NCBI GenBank assembly: GCA_028571305.1
Contig: JAOXNS010599754.1
Coordinates: forward strand, 1 to 20,250
Length of the DNA stretch: 20,250 nucleotides
Direction: 5' to 3'
Source of the DNA: Magicicada cassinii
Lineage: Eukaryota; Arthropoda; Insecta; Hemiptera; Cicadidae
Within the stretch, counting starts at the first letter, position 1. Every line of letters begins with the position of its first letter. Below are positions 8,996 through 19,545 of this stretch, piece by piece. The notes beneath the pieces were generated by a model. That model was not told the DNA's origin. It ran no database searches and saw nothing but the letters and a program-made list of their open reading frames with translations. The position numbers were made by a program, and so were the translations under genes.

Positions 8996-10639
8996 AGACA
9001 TCTTCATACGAAATTTTGAGTACTTTAAAGGTCATATTAAATTTAAGATTATTAGTGTCCAACTTATCGAAAACGAGTTGTAAGAGTGGAGTCGGCAAAT
9101 GCAGGCTGATAATGTCACTCGTCCAACGCTGAATTAACGACGATAAATCAGAAATAATTTATACCGTTAGAATGTTCCTTAAAGCAATATTCAGTAAATA
9201 TACGTTTCACAACGCTTGCGGCCAATGTCCCTCAGGACGAATAAATTATTGAAGCCGTTGGCGCTGTAATAAGTTAAGGTCAAAACACTTGTTAGAAAGA
9301 CAAAAACTAAACCTATAAATAGGCGAACAATGTGCTACGTATAGTTATTACGAATTCACACGAGTTTTATGTGCAAATTTTAAGAAATATTTGTACCTAC
9401 ATCCGTTATACCCAAATGTTTCCTCCACAAGTAAAAGTTGGGATAGCGTATCGTATCTGTTTCAGGTATATGCATGATACTGAAAAAAATTACCAATAAT
9501 ACATTATTTTTTAACACTTGCTTCTTTTATGCGGTTCTTTAATCATGTGGGTGGAATTTTCGTGTACATCATATTTGCCAAACGCCTACTTACTGTTTAA
9601 ATCTCCATGGTTTTTTGGATGACATTCATGCACCAAATTCTTACGTGAATATAAAAAAATAAATTAAAAGCAATGAAACAAAAAATAAGTAAAAACAATA
9701 GAGAACGGAAACATGAATCACAGCCAAACGAAGTCCACATTGTAGGCTATCTGCTGGTTGTAAATGTTATTGCAATTGTATGCATGAATGTTTAACGCGT
9801 CAACTAGGAAGCGATGGAAATACATTTCAATAAAGTCTTTAAAATATTTTCATACTTATCTGTGTTAAAATACGAGATAACCAGGACTCGCGTCTGAACA
9901 ATAATGATACACTGAGTCATTCTCTGTGAATGAATCAAGACGCTTCACTACGTAGATTTTTCGTATAATTAGAACAAGAATAATCTGTCTTGTCTTCCTT
10001 TTTTTTTACATAATACAAAATAAACAAATCATTTTTACGAGTGAAGCCAATTTTTTTCAGCAGTGGCCCATAATCCATAAGTTCATCAGATACCAATAGT
10101 TATAAAAAAAATATTTTTTTGTCAAGTGATTTGTATCCCACTCTGTAACTGGCGGTTTAATATCTGTCCAATTTTGAAAACGTTATGAACTTAAAATATC
10201 GACAGCATATGTTGGAGACAAGTCCTGGCTATAGACCCTAAGGTTTACCGTACGGATGAACACCAACAATTAATTGCAGTTGTTTACTAAATACTTCTAC
10301 GGAGGCACTAAAGTGTGAACACAAACGATCGTTATCGAGATATGTTAGGGATCGTACGTGACAGCGTCGGTACCACAGCCACAAAACAGTCGTTACAAAT
10401 AATTACAAGTATGAGTCTATTTCCTGTTACACTGAATTTTTTATAAAATACATGACGTATTGATGTGAAATTTTCGGAGAACTTGATTGCCTAACAGAAG
10501 CGTAAGTAAAACATACGATAATGAGTTGGTGGAGCACGTACATAGTACAGTAGGTGTTGGTTTCATCGTTCATTTCACAGAAGCCCTCAAAAAGCCAAAT
10601 TAATCTCAGTTCCTTGTATTGCACCCGCTTGCCCTTCAA
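8996..10639. other. AT-rich non-coding stretch
   Basis: A TATAAATAGGCG word at 9314-9325 resembles a TATA box, but no initiator or open frame follows at a useful distance. A perfect A7-TA-T7 palindrome lies at 10105-10120. A 70-codon minus-strand frame (10427-10639) shows no domain. Nothing else was recognised. Confidence 0.45.
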
Positions 10640-11300
10640 CAGAAGCTATTATTTTGTCCTCTCTGATATACGCACTCACCATGCTGATGCTGCATCCGCC
10701 TGATTTATGTCAACCGGTAAAAACTGTACATCGAACAATTCCGCCACCATTTGGACCTTATCGAAGATGTTGAAAGATGTTCTCCAAATCAGAAATAGCT
10801 GTGTTATTAAAAAGTGTTGTGCGCACGGAATTGCGAATTCCTGCTTTTACCGACTTAATTCGTTCGCTGGCTATCCCTCTCTCTCTCTTCTCTCCACGAT
10901 CACAATCTCATCGCCTTCACATGTCCCCAGACAACGGGCGATGGAGGGAAACCTCTCCTATAGCGTCATAGGCTCATCACGAATACACTTCCTGCGAATC
11001 TTCTATATAGAAGTGAGCTCTTACCACGTTTCCGTTTCTCAAGACGTTTCCTGTATTTCCCCTGCATAGGTTTCAGCTCCTTGCTGTCTTTGTCCGAACT
11101 GAACTCGGACCTTCAGTATTACTACAGTTTCAGCATACGCGCTTCTGCTAGGTATGCACTGCTGACCACCGCCAATTATCGAGTGGTGACGGAATTACCT
11201 CTACATCCCGATAATCATCTAATAGTCGTCTGGCACATATTTTCTTTCAAATTTTTTTTTAGTGAAAAAGTACTCATGCACTCACATTGGAAAAACTAAT
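10640..11300 (+). other. GC-richer island with overlapping open frames, the longest 120 codons; unidentified
   Basis: Composition is clearly more balanced than around it. The longest ATG-started frame of the window runs 10707-11069 on the plus strand. A second frame (10777-10971, 64 codons) overlaps it and a third (11081-11299, 72 codons) follows. The long peptide is rich in S, C, I and R, with no transmembrane segment, cysteine spacing or catalytic motif I can name. Several frames open at once point to composition rather than selection on one frame. A pyrimidine tract (CTCTCTCTCTTCTCTCC) lies near 10879-10895. It could be an old repeat or part of a non-coding transcript. A gene call is not supported. 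Confidence 0.2.
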
Positions 11301-13035
11301 GACAGACTGAAACAACACAGGTCTACATTTTACTGAATCAATGTACATTTAATACGCAGCGAGATATTAAAGTAACATAAACTGTTGTAACAGAATAACT
11401 TGCCCTCTTTGTGACTCATACTTAATTAAAATTCGTAAACAGAACGTTATGTTCGACGATAAGAGTTGCATGCCCGCGACCCCAACACTGCGTTACACGC
11501 AACACAATTCGACTGCAGCATACTTGCACATTATGACATCTAACACATTCCTATCATTAAAGAGCACTGATTTATGCCTTCTGCTATTCATAGAACAATT
11601 TGCATTAAACGTCATTATCTTTCGACTCTTATCAAGTTGTTTAGGCAATTCCTAACTCGAGGAGTCCCAAAATTACTTACTCTTATCTCTTCATAGTTTC
11701 TGTAAAGCATGCTCTAAAATGGATCGCGTTAAATAACAGTTAAACGTACTAGATGAAGCTACGACTATGTGCATGTGTGATACTGAAGGTATTTGTGAAG
11801 TCATTGACGAATGACTCATTTGGAACTCAAAAATAAAATGTTAGGCTAAATGTCAATAAATTTCTGGTTGTTTCGTTAGTATGCAAACGAACTGAATCCT
11901 ATTAATTAAATTCTTTACTTTCGCTTTATGAATATTTATAACTAATTACGAAGTAAGAGAAAACAGTTGATTTCAAACAGTATTTAATTTACTTTTAAAT
12001 ATTTGCAGTTTTGTGATCATATACCATGAGATTCGGTTTTAAATCAAATAAGAAATTTAAAAAGCACAGTGTGCAGTCAGTAGACGCATAAAATAAACTT
12101 CGCTTGTTATTTTCATTTTTTGTAGCTCACAGGTGAAATTTTCAGTTTGTTCAATACGTACTGGAGAGCCTGGGGCGCCTCGTGTTATTTTTAATTCAAA
12201 TAAGACTGAAAAGAAAATTACTCGTATGTCATCGTTTACTTTATAACCCTCGAAATTCAGGCACTCTCAGGATTGGTTTCAGCCTACATTAATAATTCTG
12301 AAACGTTTGTAAATATTATGCAACTGCACCTAAATTACTGACGTTATTAAAATTTTTCTCATATAAACTAACGTGACATGAATAAATTATTGAGAAAACC
12401 TAATTTATTTTGCAAGCACGACAGTTAATTGGAAACACAGAGTAGGTCATGGAATACGGTTACTTAAAGTGCGCAAATAAACGTAAAGATGCAAGATAAT
12501 CATTCAAAACTATAACCAGTTTCATATAATTTTTAAAGTTATATAATTCAATGTGGCACAGTCGAAGTAACTGATAGCACTGACTATGTACAACAGTTTA
12601 GTAAAGAGTGGTAAGGAGTTTTTACTCCTGTGGCCCAAAGGAAATGTTAAAACTGCAATGTTGTTACAAAACCCATGTCTAATTTGAGGTCATATGTCTT
12701 CAAAATCGAAATAAAAGATCTCGACATCTGTAATTGCACATGTTTTGAGTCGAACTGACGTCAGTATCGGTTGAACAACCGTAATGCTACTTAATAAGTG
12801 ATCACTCATGAACTATCAAAAGCATTTAACAGTCACGAATGAATACTCATACAATCAATTCTACTGACAATAATACTATAACAAACGAATTACATTACAT
12901 CATTCAATTCTATTATTGCTTATAAGTGGAGTTCAATTTGTGGTTTTCACTTTTAACATTTATATGTAATAATTAAAGATCATTCGGTCTAAAGAGAATC
13001 TGTCTGGATAAAAGTGGTGTGGTTTACAGTTGTTT
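11300..13035. other. AT-rich non-coding stretch
   Basis: A 68-codon plus frame (11449-11655) starts in a more balanced patch (11455-11530) but has no recognisable features. A short hairpin AGGAGT-TTTT-ACTCCT lies at 12614-12629. TAGGCTA lies at 11842-11848. No element was found. Confidence 0.45.
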
Positions 13036-13338
13036 TTAAAAAAACAATAAAGTCCTAAATTTCTGCCGAATCAAAGTGAGTTCACTTGCCAACTGTTCTC
13101 TCGTACCGGCGGTAATTGATGTCCTTGCTTGCAGGTATATACTGGTTAGATTCTGTTCTCTCTGATACACCTTTCTCGCATCACCTCTGATCCCATCTCG
13201 AAGACATAAGGCGATAATTTTTTGTATACCGATGTCCGTGACAACAGCAGACTGTGTATCAGATTGGTCTGGTACACGGGAGCATGGGATTAGATTTTGG
13301 TTAAGATTGACAAGTGTAATGATTTTCAAGTAAAACAT
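13036..13338 (-). other. 100-codon minus-strand open frame in a balanced-composition patch, unidentified
   Basis: The frame runs from 13338 down to a stop at 13036-13038. The middle is charged and mixed: IQKIIALCLRDGIRGDARKV, then REQNLTSIYLQARTS and REQLASELTLIRQKF, which could form helices. The first 20 residues are AT-rich filler. A splice-acceptor-like CCCGTGTACCAG and a donor-like GAG|GTGATG could bound an exon of about 90 bases inside it. No start context, promoter or neighbouring exon supports a gene, and no family was recognised. It may be an exon of an unseen gene, a repeat remnant or chance. Confidence 0.15.
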
Positions 13339-14147
13339 ATTATATCTGTCTAAAACAGAAGTGTTTCAATCATTATTTTTTAATTAAGCGTGTGCTTGCA
13401 AACGAGTAGATACAAAATTGGCATGCCTTTAGTACAACTTTGTAACGTTATTACTCTGGCGTGTCTGTTAACACACACTTATCACATGATGCTCTTTTCG
13501 CTGCATACTCTGCATGATTATTTTATATTTGTAATTACAATAATTCCGTACCACTGTGTAGTGACGTAGTGTATTAAAATATAATACAAATTAGAAGGTA
13601 ATATTCAAAGGGGAATATAATACACGCAAATCATAAAGAGATACGTAAGTTATATCATTTCAGATTTAACTTACTGCATCTCTCGTCGCCTGACAGCGTC
13701 TTTTTGTCCGAAGACAAAACATTGTAGGCCTGTGTGTATGTGTGGGGGGAGCGCTCGTGTTCGGTTTTAATGTTTTTCTGTTCCATTCAATGAGAAATTT
13801 ATAAATCTCTAGTTTACCGCGTATGATAAAGTAACATGGTATACTGCTTTGTCCGAAACCTTCTGTAGTAAAACAGCACTTCATGCATACAGATACCGGT
13901 ACTTAAGAAAATACTAAACATATGTTACTTTGAATCTCTATTTAAATTTAAACTACTTTCCAGTTACAGTCATAACTTTATTACTATACATAGTTTCATT
14001 TCTTGTGTATATATAAAAACTTAACACCATGTTGCCCATTGCTTGAAATACATAACTTATTGTGGTATTATGTTGTATATTACACTTGACAGGCAAAACA
14101 ACGTTTTTTACAGTTTCCGCAGTATCATTAATAATATTACTTTTTGC
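13339..14147. other. Non-coding stretch, no element recognised
   Basis: A 72-codon minus frame (13666-13884) reads through a GTGTGTATGTGTGGGGGG run and looks incidental. No repeat or RNA gene was found. Confidence 0.45.
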
Positions 14148-14402
14148 CTATACCACTGCCTCGAAACAAGCAGCTGTTATCTCGAGCAGATCTTGCAGAC
14201 TATAGCTGGAGGTTACTAGAATATCACAGTTACAGCAGGCACTGATAGTATCTGTCCCACCTCCCAAGAGTTCACTGACAGAACCAACTCTGTTTATTTC
14301 ATAGAGATTAAAGATAGGATCTCTCAGGTCAAAAGCAGACAGAAACGATCCGTGAAAGAACGAAAATGGACAGTAGTAACTTAACAACAAAATTTCACTC
14401 AC
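14148..14402 (-). other. 84-codon minus-strand open frame, unidentified
   Basis: The frame ends at a TAG at 14148-14150. The second half has a mixed, acidic composition (VGSVSELLGGGTD, then SYSLQDLLEITAACFEAV) with a Cys-Cys-Asn-Cys cluster between, unlike the AT-driven frames around it. A splice-acceptor-like AAATAAACAG comes before the VGSV stretch, and GTATAG just at the end could be a poor donor. The polypyrimidine tract is weak. No family was recognised. It could be a minus-strand exon or a repeat remnant. Confidence 0.15.
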
Positions 14403-17000
14403 AGGAGGTATACAAAAATATTACATCTGAAAAGTAAAATTTGTAATACCATCATTGTAAATCTACTTATGCAAGAATTATCTACTTATGCATTTATTTC
14501 AATGAAGCCGTTCATACGTATGTTTACGCTCATACCAAAACAGTACTCTTGTGTTAAATAGAATCTACCGAAGTCACAATATATCTCAGGCGTTGAGATG
14601 CAAAACTCATCTTATCCATTATAATAACAAAAACACGTTACTAAGCTTATTTCTTAAATGTTTTATAGTTTGGACTTTTATATATAAATTCGTTACCATC
14701 CGATATGGAAAAATCGCCTAGAGAAAATGTAATTTATAACATATTTTTAATTAAATGATGTATTTTGGACAATGAGGTAAGTTTTGGTTCCAACCACTGA
14801 ACAACACCAGTTTTGGAGACATAGGATGTGAATTAGGCAAATTGTGGCGCAAATAATCCAATACTGAATGTTGTGAAGTAAATTATTTGCTTAATTTTTT
14901 GGGGGGAGGGGGGAATACAAAACTGAAGTGAAACACAAAAATTTAACTGAATAGTGAAACATATTTTGATTACAGTGGATGCAAAATAAATAATTCCATG
15001 TTAAAAAAATTCGTGGAAAAGTCTACGAATCTTAGTATAGTTTTAAATAAGTATTTTACTTTTACTGCTACACTTATTGAGAAGCCCTGGTACGGGTGTA
15101 ATAAGCTGGGACTGAGATGTGGAGTTCTGTGAAGGTTGTGGAGTACTCTCGGATGTGCATTTAAGTTTAAAACTAAACAAAAATAGAATCAAATTATCTG
15201 GATTAGACAGGTTTTGAAAACAAATAAGTAAACAATTATAGCTCCAAAATACGGATTAGGCAAGTTTTGGTGTAACTGAATGTTTAGTGGATAGTGCGAG
15301 TTTTACAGCAAACTGGTCACAGACAAGACAGGTTTCGCAGAATCTCTTGATTTTTACTGCTTATTAAGTACGATTACAACAAGTTTGATATAGATAAGTA
15401 TAAAATTCTGAATCTAACGTTACTCGATTTTTTTAAGATAAGCTCTCGAACTCAACGCCTCACTTCAAAAACAAAGTATCCAGATAGTAAAGTTTAAGAA
15501 TCACCGGTCATGACTGTTTAGAAATATCACCTGTTCATTGTTGTATGTGTGTAGCAAAATCATTACGATAGTATCATGACAAAATTCGCGTGGCTTCGTC
15601 ATAAATAAGTACTATAACTAGTGGTACCTTTCAGCCGCATTCCTAAGGTTAATGTATCAGAAATCAAGAACGTTAATCAGTTGATAATCTAAAGGTTTTC
15701 CTGGCGATAAGAAAATGTGACATCATGCACGGCTTTTATTTATATTTCACAATTTATCCTGCTGTAAGCATTACCTAATCGTTTCACTGTATTTAGCACA
15801 AAAAAAGCAACAATTGAAAGAAGGATTTACTGGAACACAGCTTATAGAGTAGGATTTAGGTACCGTACATAAGCGTAAAGCGAACAAAGAGTTATGTTAG
15901 GAATGTACTGTGGGTTTTTCTAGTACAAACATGTTTTTGTAATGAGTGATGTTTGAACTAAGACGTGACAGTAGTTACTGAGGATTACTAAGAAATATCT
16001 CGGCAACGACTTCTAACAACCACGCACTCCGCCTCCTTCAATACTGGTTTTTTATTTATTAAAAAGGAAACTTGTATCTTTCTAGATGAGCTGTAACATA
16101 CGAAAACATAACTCTACTGACAAATGTTTGGATTATCCAAATTAATTACAAACAAACGTGAAAATCGAATTAGCTTAGCCACCCCTAACAATTTATTAGA
16201 TAAAGCGAAACGCTATATATGGTGCAAATGTGGTAACAGAGTATTTCATAGTTAGGCCTATATCAGTACGTATTTTGACACGTGTAGCCAAAAGAAAAAA
16301 GTTCAGGAACATTTTTTTAGGAATATTGTTTTCGGAATTTAAGATGCCTCCTTCCGAAATTATTACTACTTTATTTTTTAATCTTTAACCGAGACACAAT
16401 AAGAAAATTCAAATTTCTAATTATAAGGATGTTTATGTTCCTTGGAAAAACTTTAAATTTTAAATTACAAACATCTCAAATCAGCAAAAAAACTCATTGG
16501 AATGCTAAGAGATTACTGGAATACAAGTTAACAGAAGTTACAATAACTGGAAACTTGACATGTAGGTAGAAAGATTAGATGTGACAGGCCTACTTGCACA
16601 TGTACACTTGTTGGTGGGGCAGACATACAGTTTCAGACTGATGCTACAAATCAAGTGTTTTTTCCAAGACTTCCAAGTGCTCCCATAGAGTTATTTTATT
16701 CTCCTTACGTTTCTTGTAAAATTAGTTTTCCTTACGTTTTAAATATTTGTTTCGTGACATATTTCAAAAGAATTTGCAGTTAATCAAAACAGTAACAGGT
16801 GATAATTATCTTTCACAAAAACAGTCTACTAGATGACAAATCCTTTCTTTCGAACATTAGCACAAGATTAAACTTATATCCTTGATTCGGAAAAAAATCA
16901 AGGAAATAATTTATTTAGTCTGGATAAGTAAATAACGATGCTGATGCATTGATGTATTATAGGGATTAATTACTTTAATTCGTTGCATTAACTATTCTGT
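14403..17000. other. AT-rich non-coding stretch with small repeats
   Basis: TCTACTTATGCA occurs twice (14462-14473 and 14481-14492). A related word, about GATTAGGCAAGTTTTGG, recurs loosely at 14831, 15200 and 15254. GGGGGGAGGGGGG lies at 14901-14913. A stem of eight pairs (TTTCGGAA 16330-16337, TTCCGAAA 16352-16359) has a 14-base loop. TAGGCCTA lies at 16253-16260 and an E-box at 16279-16284. No coding signal was found. Confidence 0.45.
14462..14492. repeat. 12-bp direct repeat TCTACTTATGCA, period 19
   Basis: Exact copies lie at 14462-14473 and 14481-14492, separated by seven bases. It is a small tandem duplication with no evident function. Confidence 0.8.
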
Positions 17001-17008
17001 ATTGTCAG

Positions 17009-17240
17009 CTGCAGTCAGTAACGCCTGTAGGAGTGGCAGTCAGGTTAGAGGTTATACATGATACACCAAATACGTTTATCAGCTCAGGACGAGAAAGCCA
17101 GGGGAGGCCCAATGTAATTCTGTACTGGCCACAGTATCTTCCTCTTCGTAGGTAAGACGCTTTGCCTCTCTTATCCTAATTTGGAAAGGAAAGGTATCAG
17201 ACAATATGTCGGAAAAAATAAGAGTGTATTTTAGCAGGAG
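17009..17240. other. Exon-like or repeat-like island open on both strands
   Basis: On the plus strand, an acceptor-like ATTCTGTATTGTCAG ends at 17008 and a near-consensus donor TAG|GTAAGA lies at 17149-17157. The 143 bases between are stop-free in one frame (47 codons plus two bases), starting LQSVTPVGVAVRLEV. On the minus strand, 53 stop-free codons run from 17240 down to 17082, ending in a TGA at 17079-17081. They contain SDTFPF, IREAKRLTYEEEDTV and HWASPGFLVLS, with an acceptor-like run CCTTTCCTTTCCAAATTAG before IREA. Both readings look protein-like, so at most one is real. No family was recognised. It may also be a fragment of a dispersed repeat. Confidence 0.2.
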
Positions 17241-17724
17241 TCAAAATAAAAGTGAGTAGAGTTATATAAAAAAATCCTTGTGGGCCTTTGGTGAATATTG
17301 TACGAATTATGTCGGAAGTACGATATTTGAGCTTCGTGTAGAGTACAGCTTAACATTGTTTCAACGCAAAGATATAGACATGGACACTGCATACAGGTGA
17401 AGTAAAGACAATTGTCGACTTGCTGTAAAGTGTGGTACCAAAATGTGGTAATGCGGTAATGGAATTAAAGATAGATTAAAGGGCATCTATTTACTAATGT
17501 CCAAAGTTATAGTACAGTGAATGTAAATCGTATCGAACAAAACAAAACAGTAAGTCTTGGATACCATAGCTTCAGAAAGAAGTTCAACTCGATGACAGAG
17601 TTGTTTATGTTTGAAGCATCGAGTTTAGAATGAACGAACAGTGTATATAGCCTATACTCTGAACAACTCTTAACAACTATAAAATACTGTGAGATTGCAA
17701 AACAACAGGAGATGAATAAAATCG
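17241..17724. other. Non-coding stretch, no element recognised
   Basis: No open frame or repeat of note. TAGCCTA lies at 17648-17654. Confidence 0.45.
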
Positions 17725-17809
17725 TTAGTGGATTGAGAAACGAAAATACGATGCGAAATACGTAGTTAGAGAAAGCAAGACAAGCTCTTTATAAAAAAAA
17801 CCTCTTAAC

Positions 17810-17975
17810 CTGTTAATGATAAAAAACGTATTAGAATGCTGACTAATTGCTTGGCCGCCTTTTTTGGATCTCTTTTTAGAGAGGTGCTGGGCCCTTTTTT
17901 CAGCTGACCTTTTATCGACTGACAAATCTGAAAGCCTTAATTGTGAAATTAGCGAAGATTCCAAACTTGTTAATT
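17810..17975 (-). other. Candidate internal coding exon, unidentified
   Basis: On the minus strand, a strong acceptor-like run (TTTCTAGTTTCTCTTTGTC followed by TGTGAATTGACAG) ends at 17976, and a donor-like CAG|GTTAAG follows base 17810. The 166 bases between lie inside an 85-codon stop-free frame (17725-17982). That frame has no ATG at its front, as expected of an internal exon. The peptide begins with leucine-serine-rich LTSLESSLISQLRLSDLS, continues into a basic stretch KRSAEKRAQHLSKKRSKKGG, and ends SQHSNTFFIIN. The basic stretch could be a nuclear-localisation or nucleic-acid-binding tail. Intron phase at the 5' side would be 1. No partner exon was established, so this stays a candidate. 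Confidence 0.2.
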
Positions 17976-17982
17976 CTGTCAA

Positions 17983-19412
17983 TTCACAGACAAAGAGAAA
18001 CTAGAAATTATAGCCTACGTAGAGGGATTGCAGATATTTTCTCAATTATCTGTCTCCCTATATTTGGATTTTTAAACATAGGATTGAGAGGAAAATAGAA
18101 TAAATAGGAATGGAAGCGCAATATTGTTCCGTATTCGCAGTTGCATTGTAGATTCCAATTGAAGAGAGAATATACAGTTGCTGCTGTTGCTATTGTTGCT
18201 TCATAGCCTACTGTGGGTTCGTATAATTCCTGTTTAAAATTTACTAGCTATTGTGTCATTGTCAGGTTTCGCTCTATAAACACTGTTAAGTTTTTACAGA
18301 GGCTTCCATTATGAAACAGTAATATCTAATATCCCGATGTTATTTTTAAATTGATGTCAGTCAGAGCTGTAAGGAATTCAGGCGTGAGAATCATGTTCCT
18401 TACTTTTCCTCCTCGTGCTTATTGCTTTGTAGTAAAATGTTCAGTTCACTACGACCTTCATCGTAAATAGTCAAAACACGTCAATGTGCAATGTGTATCC
18501 CTAAAATTCTGTTGCATATGTAGCACTATTCTCATCTCTCTGTCAGTAGCTCTTCCGGGGAGTGAGTGTCTTCGAAAAATGTATTCATATACCATTGTAT
18601 TTCGTTTCTTAAAATAACTACTATTGTAATTCCAGAAGACAGTTTAATGATAACACATTTTCAGTTCTCTTTCTATCATAATTTATCAAAATAGGTCTTC
18701 AATATTTGTCGTTTTAACACATATTTATTTCACACCTAAGAAACCTTGTTTTTTTGCAGGCGAATATTAGTGCTTTTAAATTTATTTCACAAATTCAACT
18801 CAGCATGGGTAGTTTTTCATATATCACCTACAATGATAAAGTTTTTTTAAGTCTGGGTTTTTAGGTTCCCGGAATTCGAAATAATCACGTTAACAATGAC
18901 GTATGTCTACGTAGCATGCTAATAGAAGCTTTTTATTTGTGCGACGCATTTCAAGTTTTTACACAAAGTTTTTAAAAGGGAAAAATTATAGGGGTTGATT
19001 CAATTTTTACGAATTAATGGTCTTGGTAATCTGTAATTCACGTAAAAATATTATTCCGTTACGAAATCTTAATTACAAATATTACTTTACTTTATACAAA
19101 AAAATTACATGTCAAGACCAGTTTATAAAGATGTTATTTTAATGCGTTAGAGTACATAAGAAGGTGTCAGGTCCCACAGCAGTTCAGTTAACACTGCAAA
19201 AAATTCTGTTATCTGTTAACAATTATTCAGTGAAGTCACAAAAGTGTTTTAAATATCTAATTTGTAATTTATGTTGTACTGTTTACAATATTAATAATGT
19301 TGACGTAGTGGTTCTTTTTGTTGAACGTTGTAAGGAGTTTGACATATGATATATATATGTTGAACCGATATTTTATAATGAAAATACAAAAACTCACTAA
19401 AGTATGAAGTTT
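17983..19412. other. AT-rich non-coding stretch
   Basis: No coding signal was found. A short imperfect CTG/TTG run lies at 18178-18200. TAGCCTA words lie at 18011-18017 and 18204-18210. A 61-codon plus frame (19164-19349) is AT-driven. Confidence 0.45.
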
Positions 19413-19454
19413 ACTATTATTATTATTACTGTTGCTGTTGTTATTATTATTATT
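19413..19454. repeat. Trinucleotide tract, (ATT)n with (CTGTTG) interruption
   Basis: TAT/ATT repeats at 19413-19428, CTGTTGCTGTTG at 19429-19440, and ATT repeats again to 19454. Read on the minus strand this is (AAT)n, which encodes the poly-asparagine frame seen there. It borders the GC-richer segment at 19455 sharply. Confidence 0.9.
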
Positions 19455-19545
19455 CGCCAAGATACTCCTCTGTTGAAGAAAGGCCTCTTCTACCTCAGAC
19501 TTCAGAGCGTCTAATCCCCCTGCTGACTAGTCATTGTGGGGACTT
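19413..19545 (-). mobile_element. Probable 3' end of a minus-strand retroposon (LINE or SINE) with (AAT)n tail
   Basis: A compact segment of balanced composition (19455 to about 19545) lies in otherwise very AT-rich DNA and abuts the trinucleotide tract exactly. In the minus orientation the order is unique sequence, then GAGTATCTTGGCG, then AAT repeats, the arrangement seen at 3' ends of many non-LTR retroposons. A near-palindrome GAAGAAAGGCCTCTTC lies at 19472-19487. No reverse transcriptase motif is visible in the roughly 90 bases present, so a heavily 5'-truncated LINE or a SINE are both possible. No target-site duplication was established. Confidence 0.4.

Noticed and set aside
9314-9325. 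TATAAATAGGCG as a core promoter
   Set aside because: No initiator at about 30 bases, no open frame or donor downstream; a TATA word alone is common in this composition.
17140-17240. SDTFPF in the minus-strand frame recalls the D-T-F-P stretch before the GDALSP region of jockey-like reverse transcriptases
   Set aside because: The following residues do not match (no G-L-K-Q-G-D-A-L-S), so the likeness is limited to a few residues.
19269-19460. Poly-asparagine protein on the minus strand
   Set aside because: The asparagine run is only the translation of the (AAT)n tract; the rest is AT-driven.
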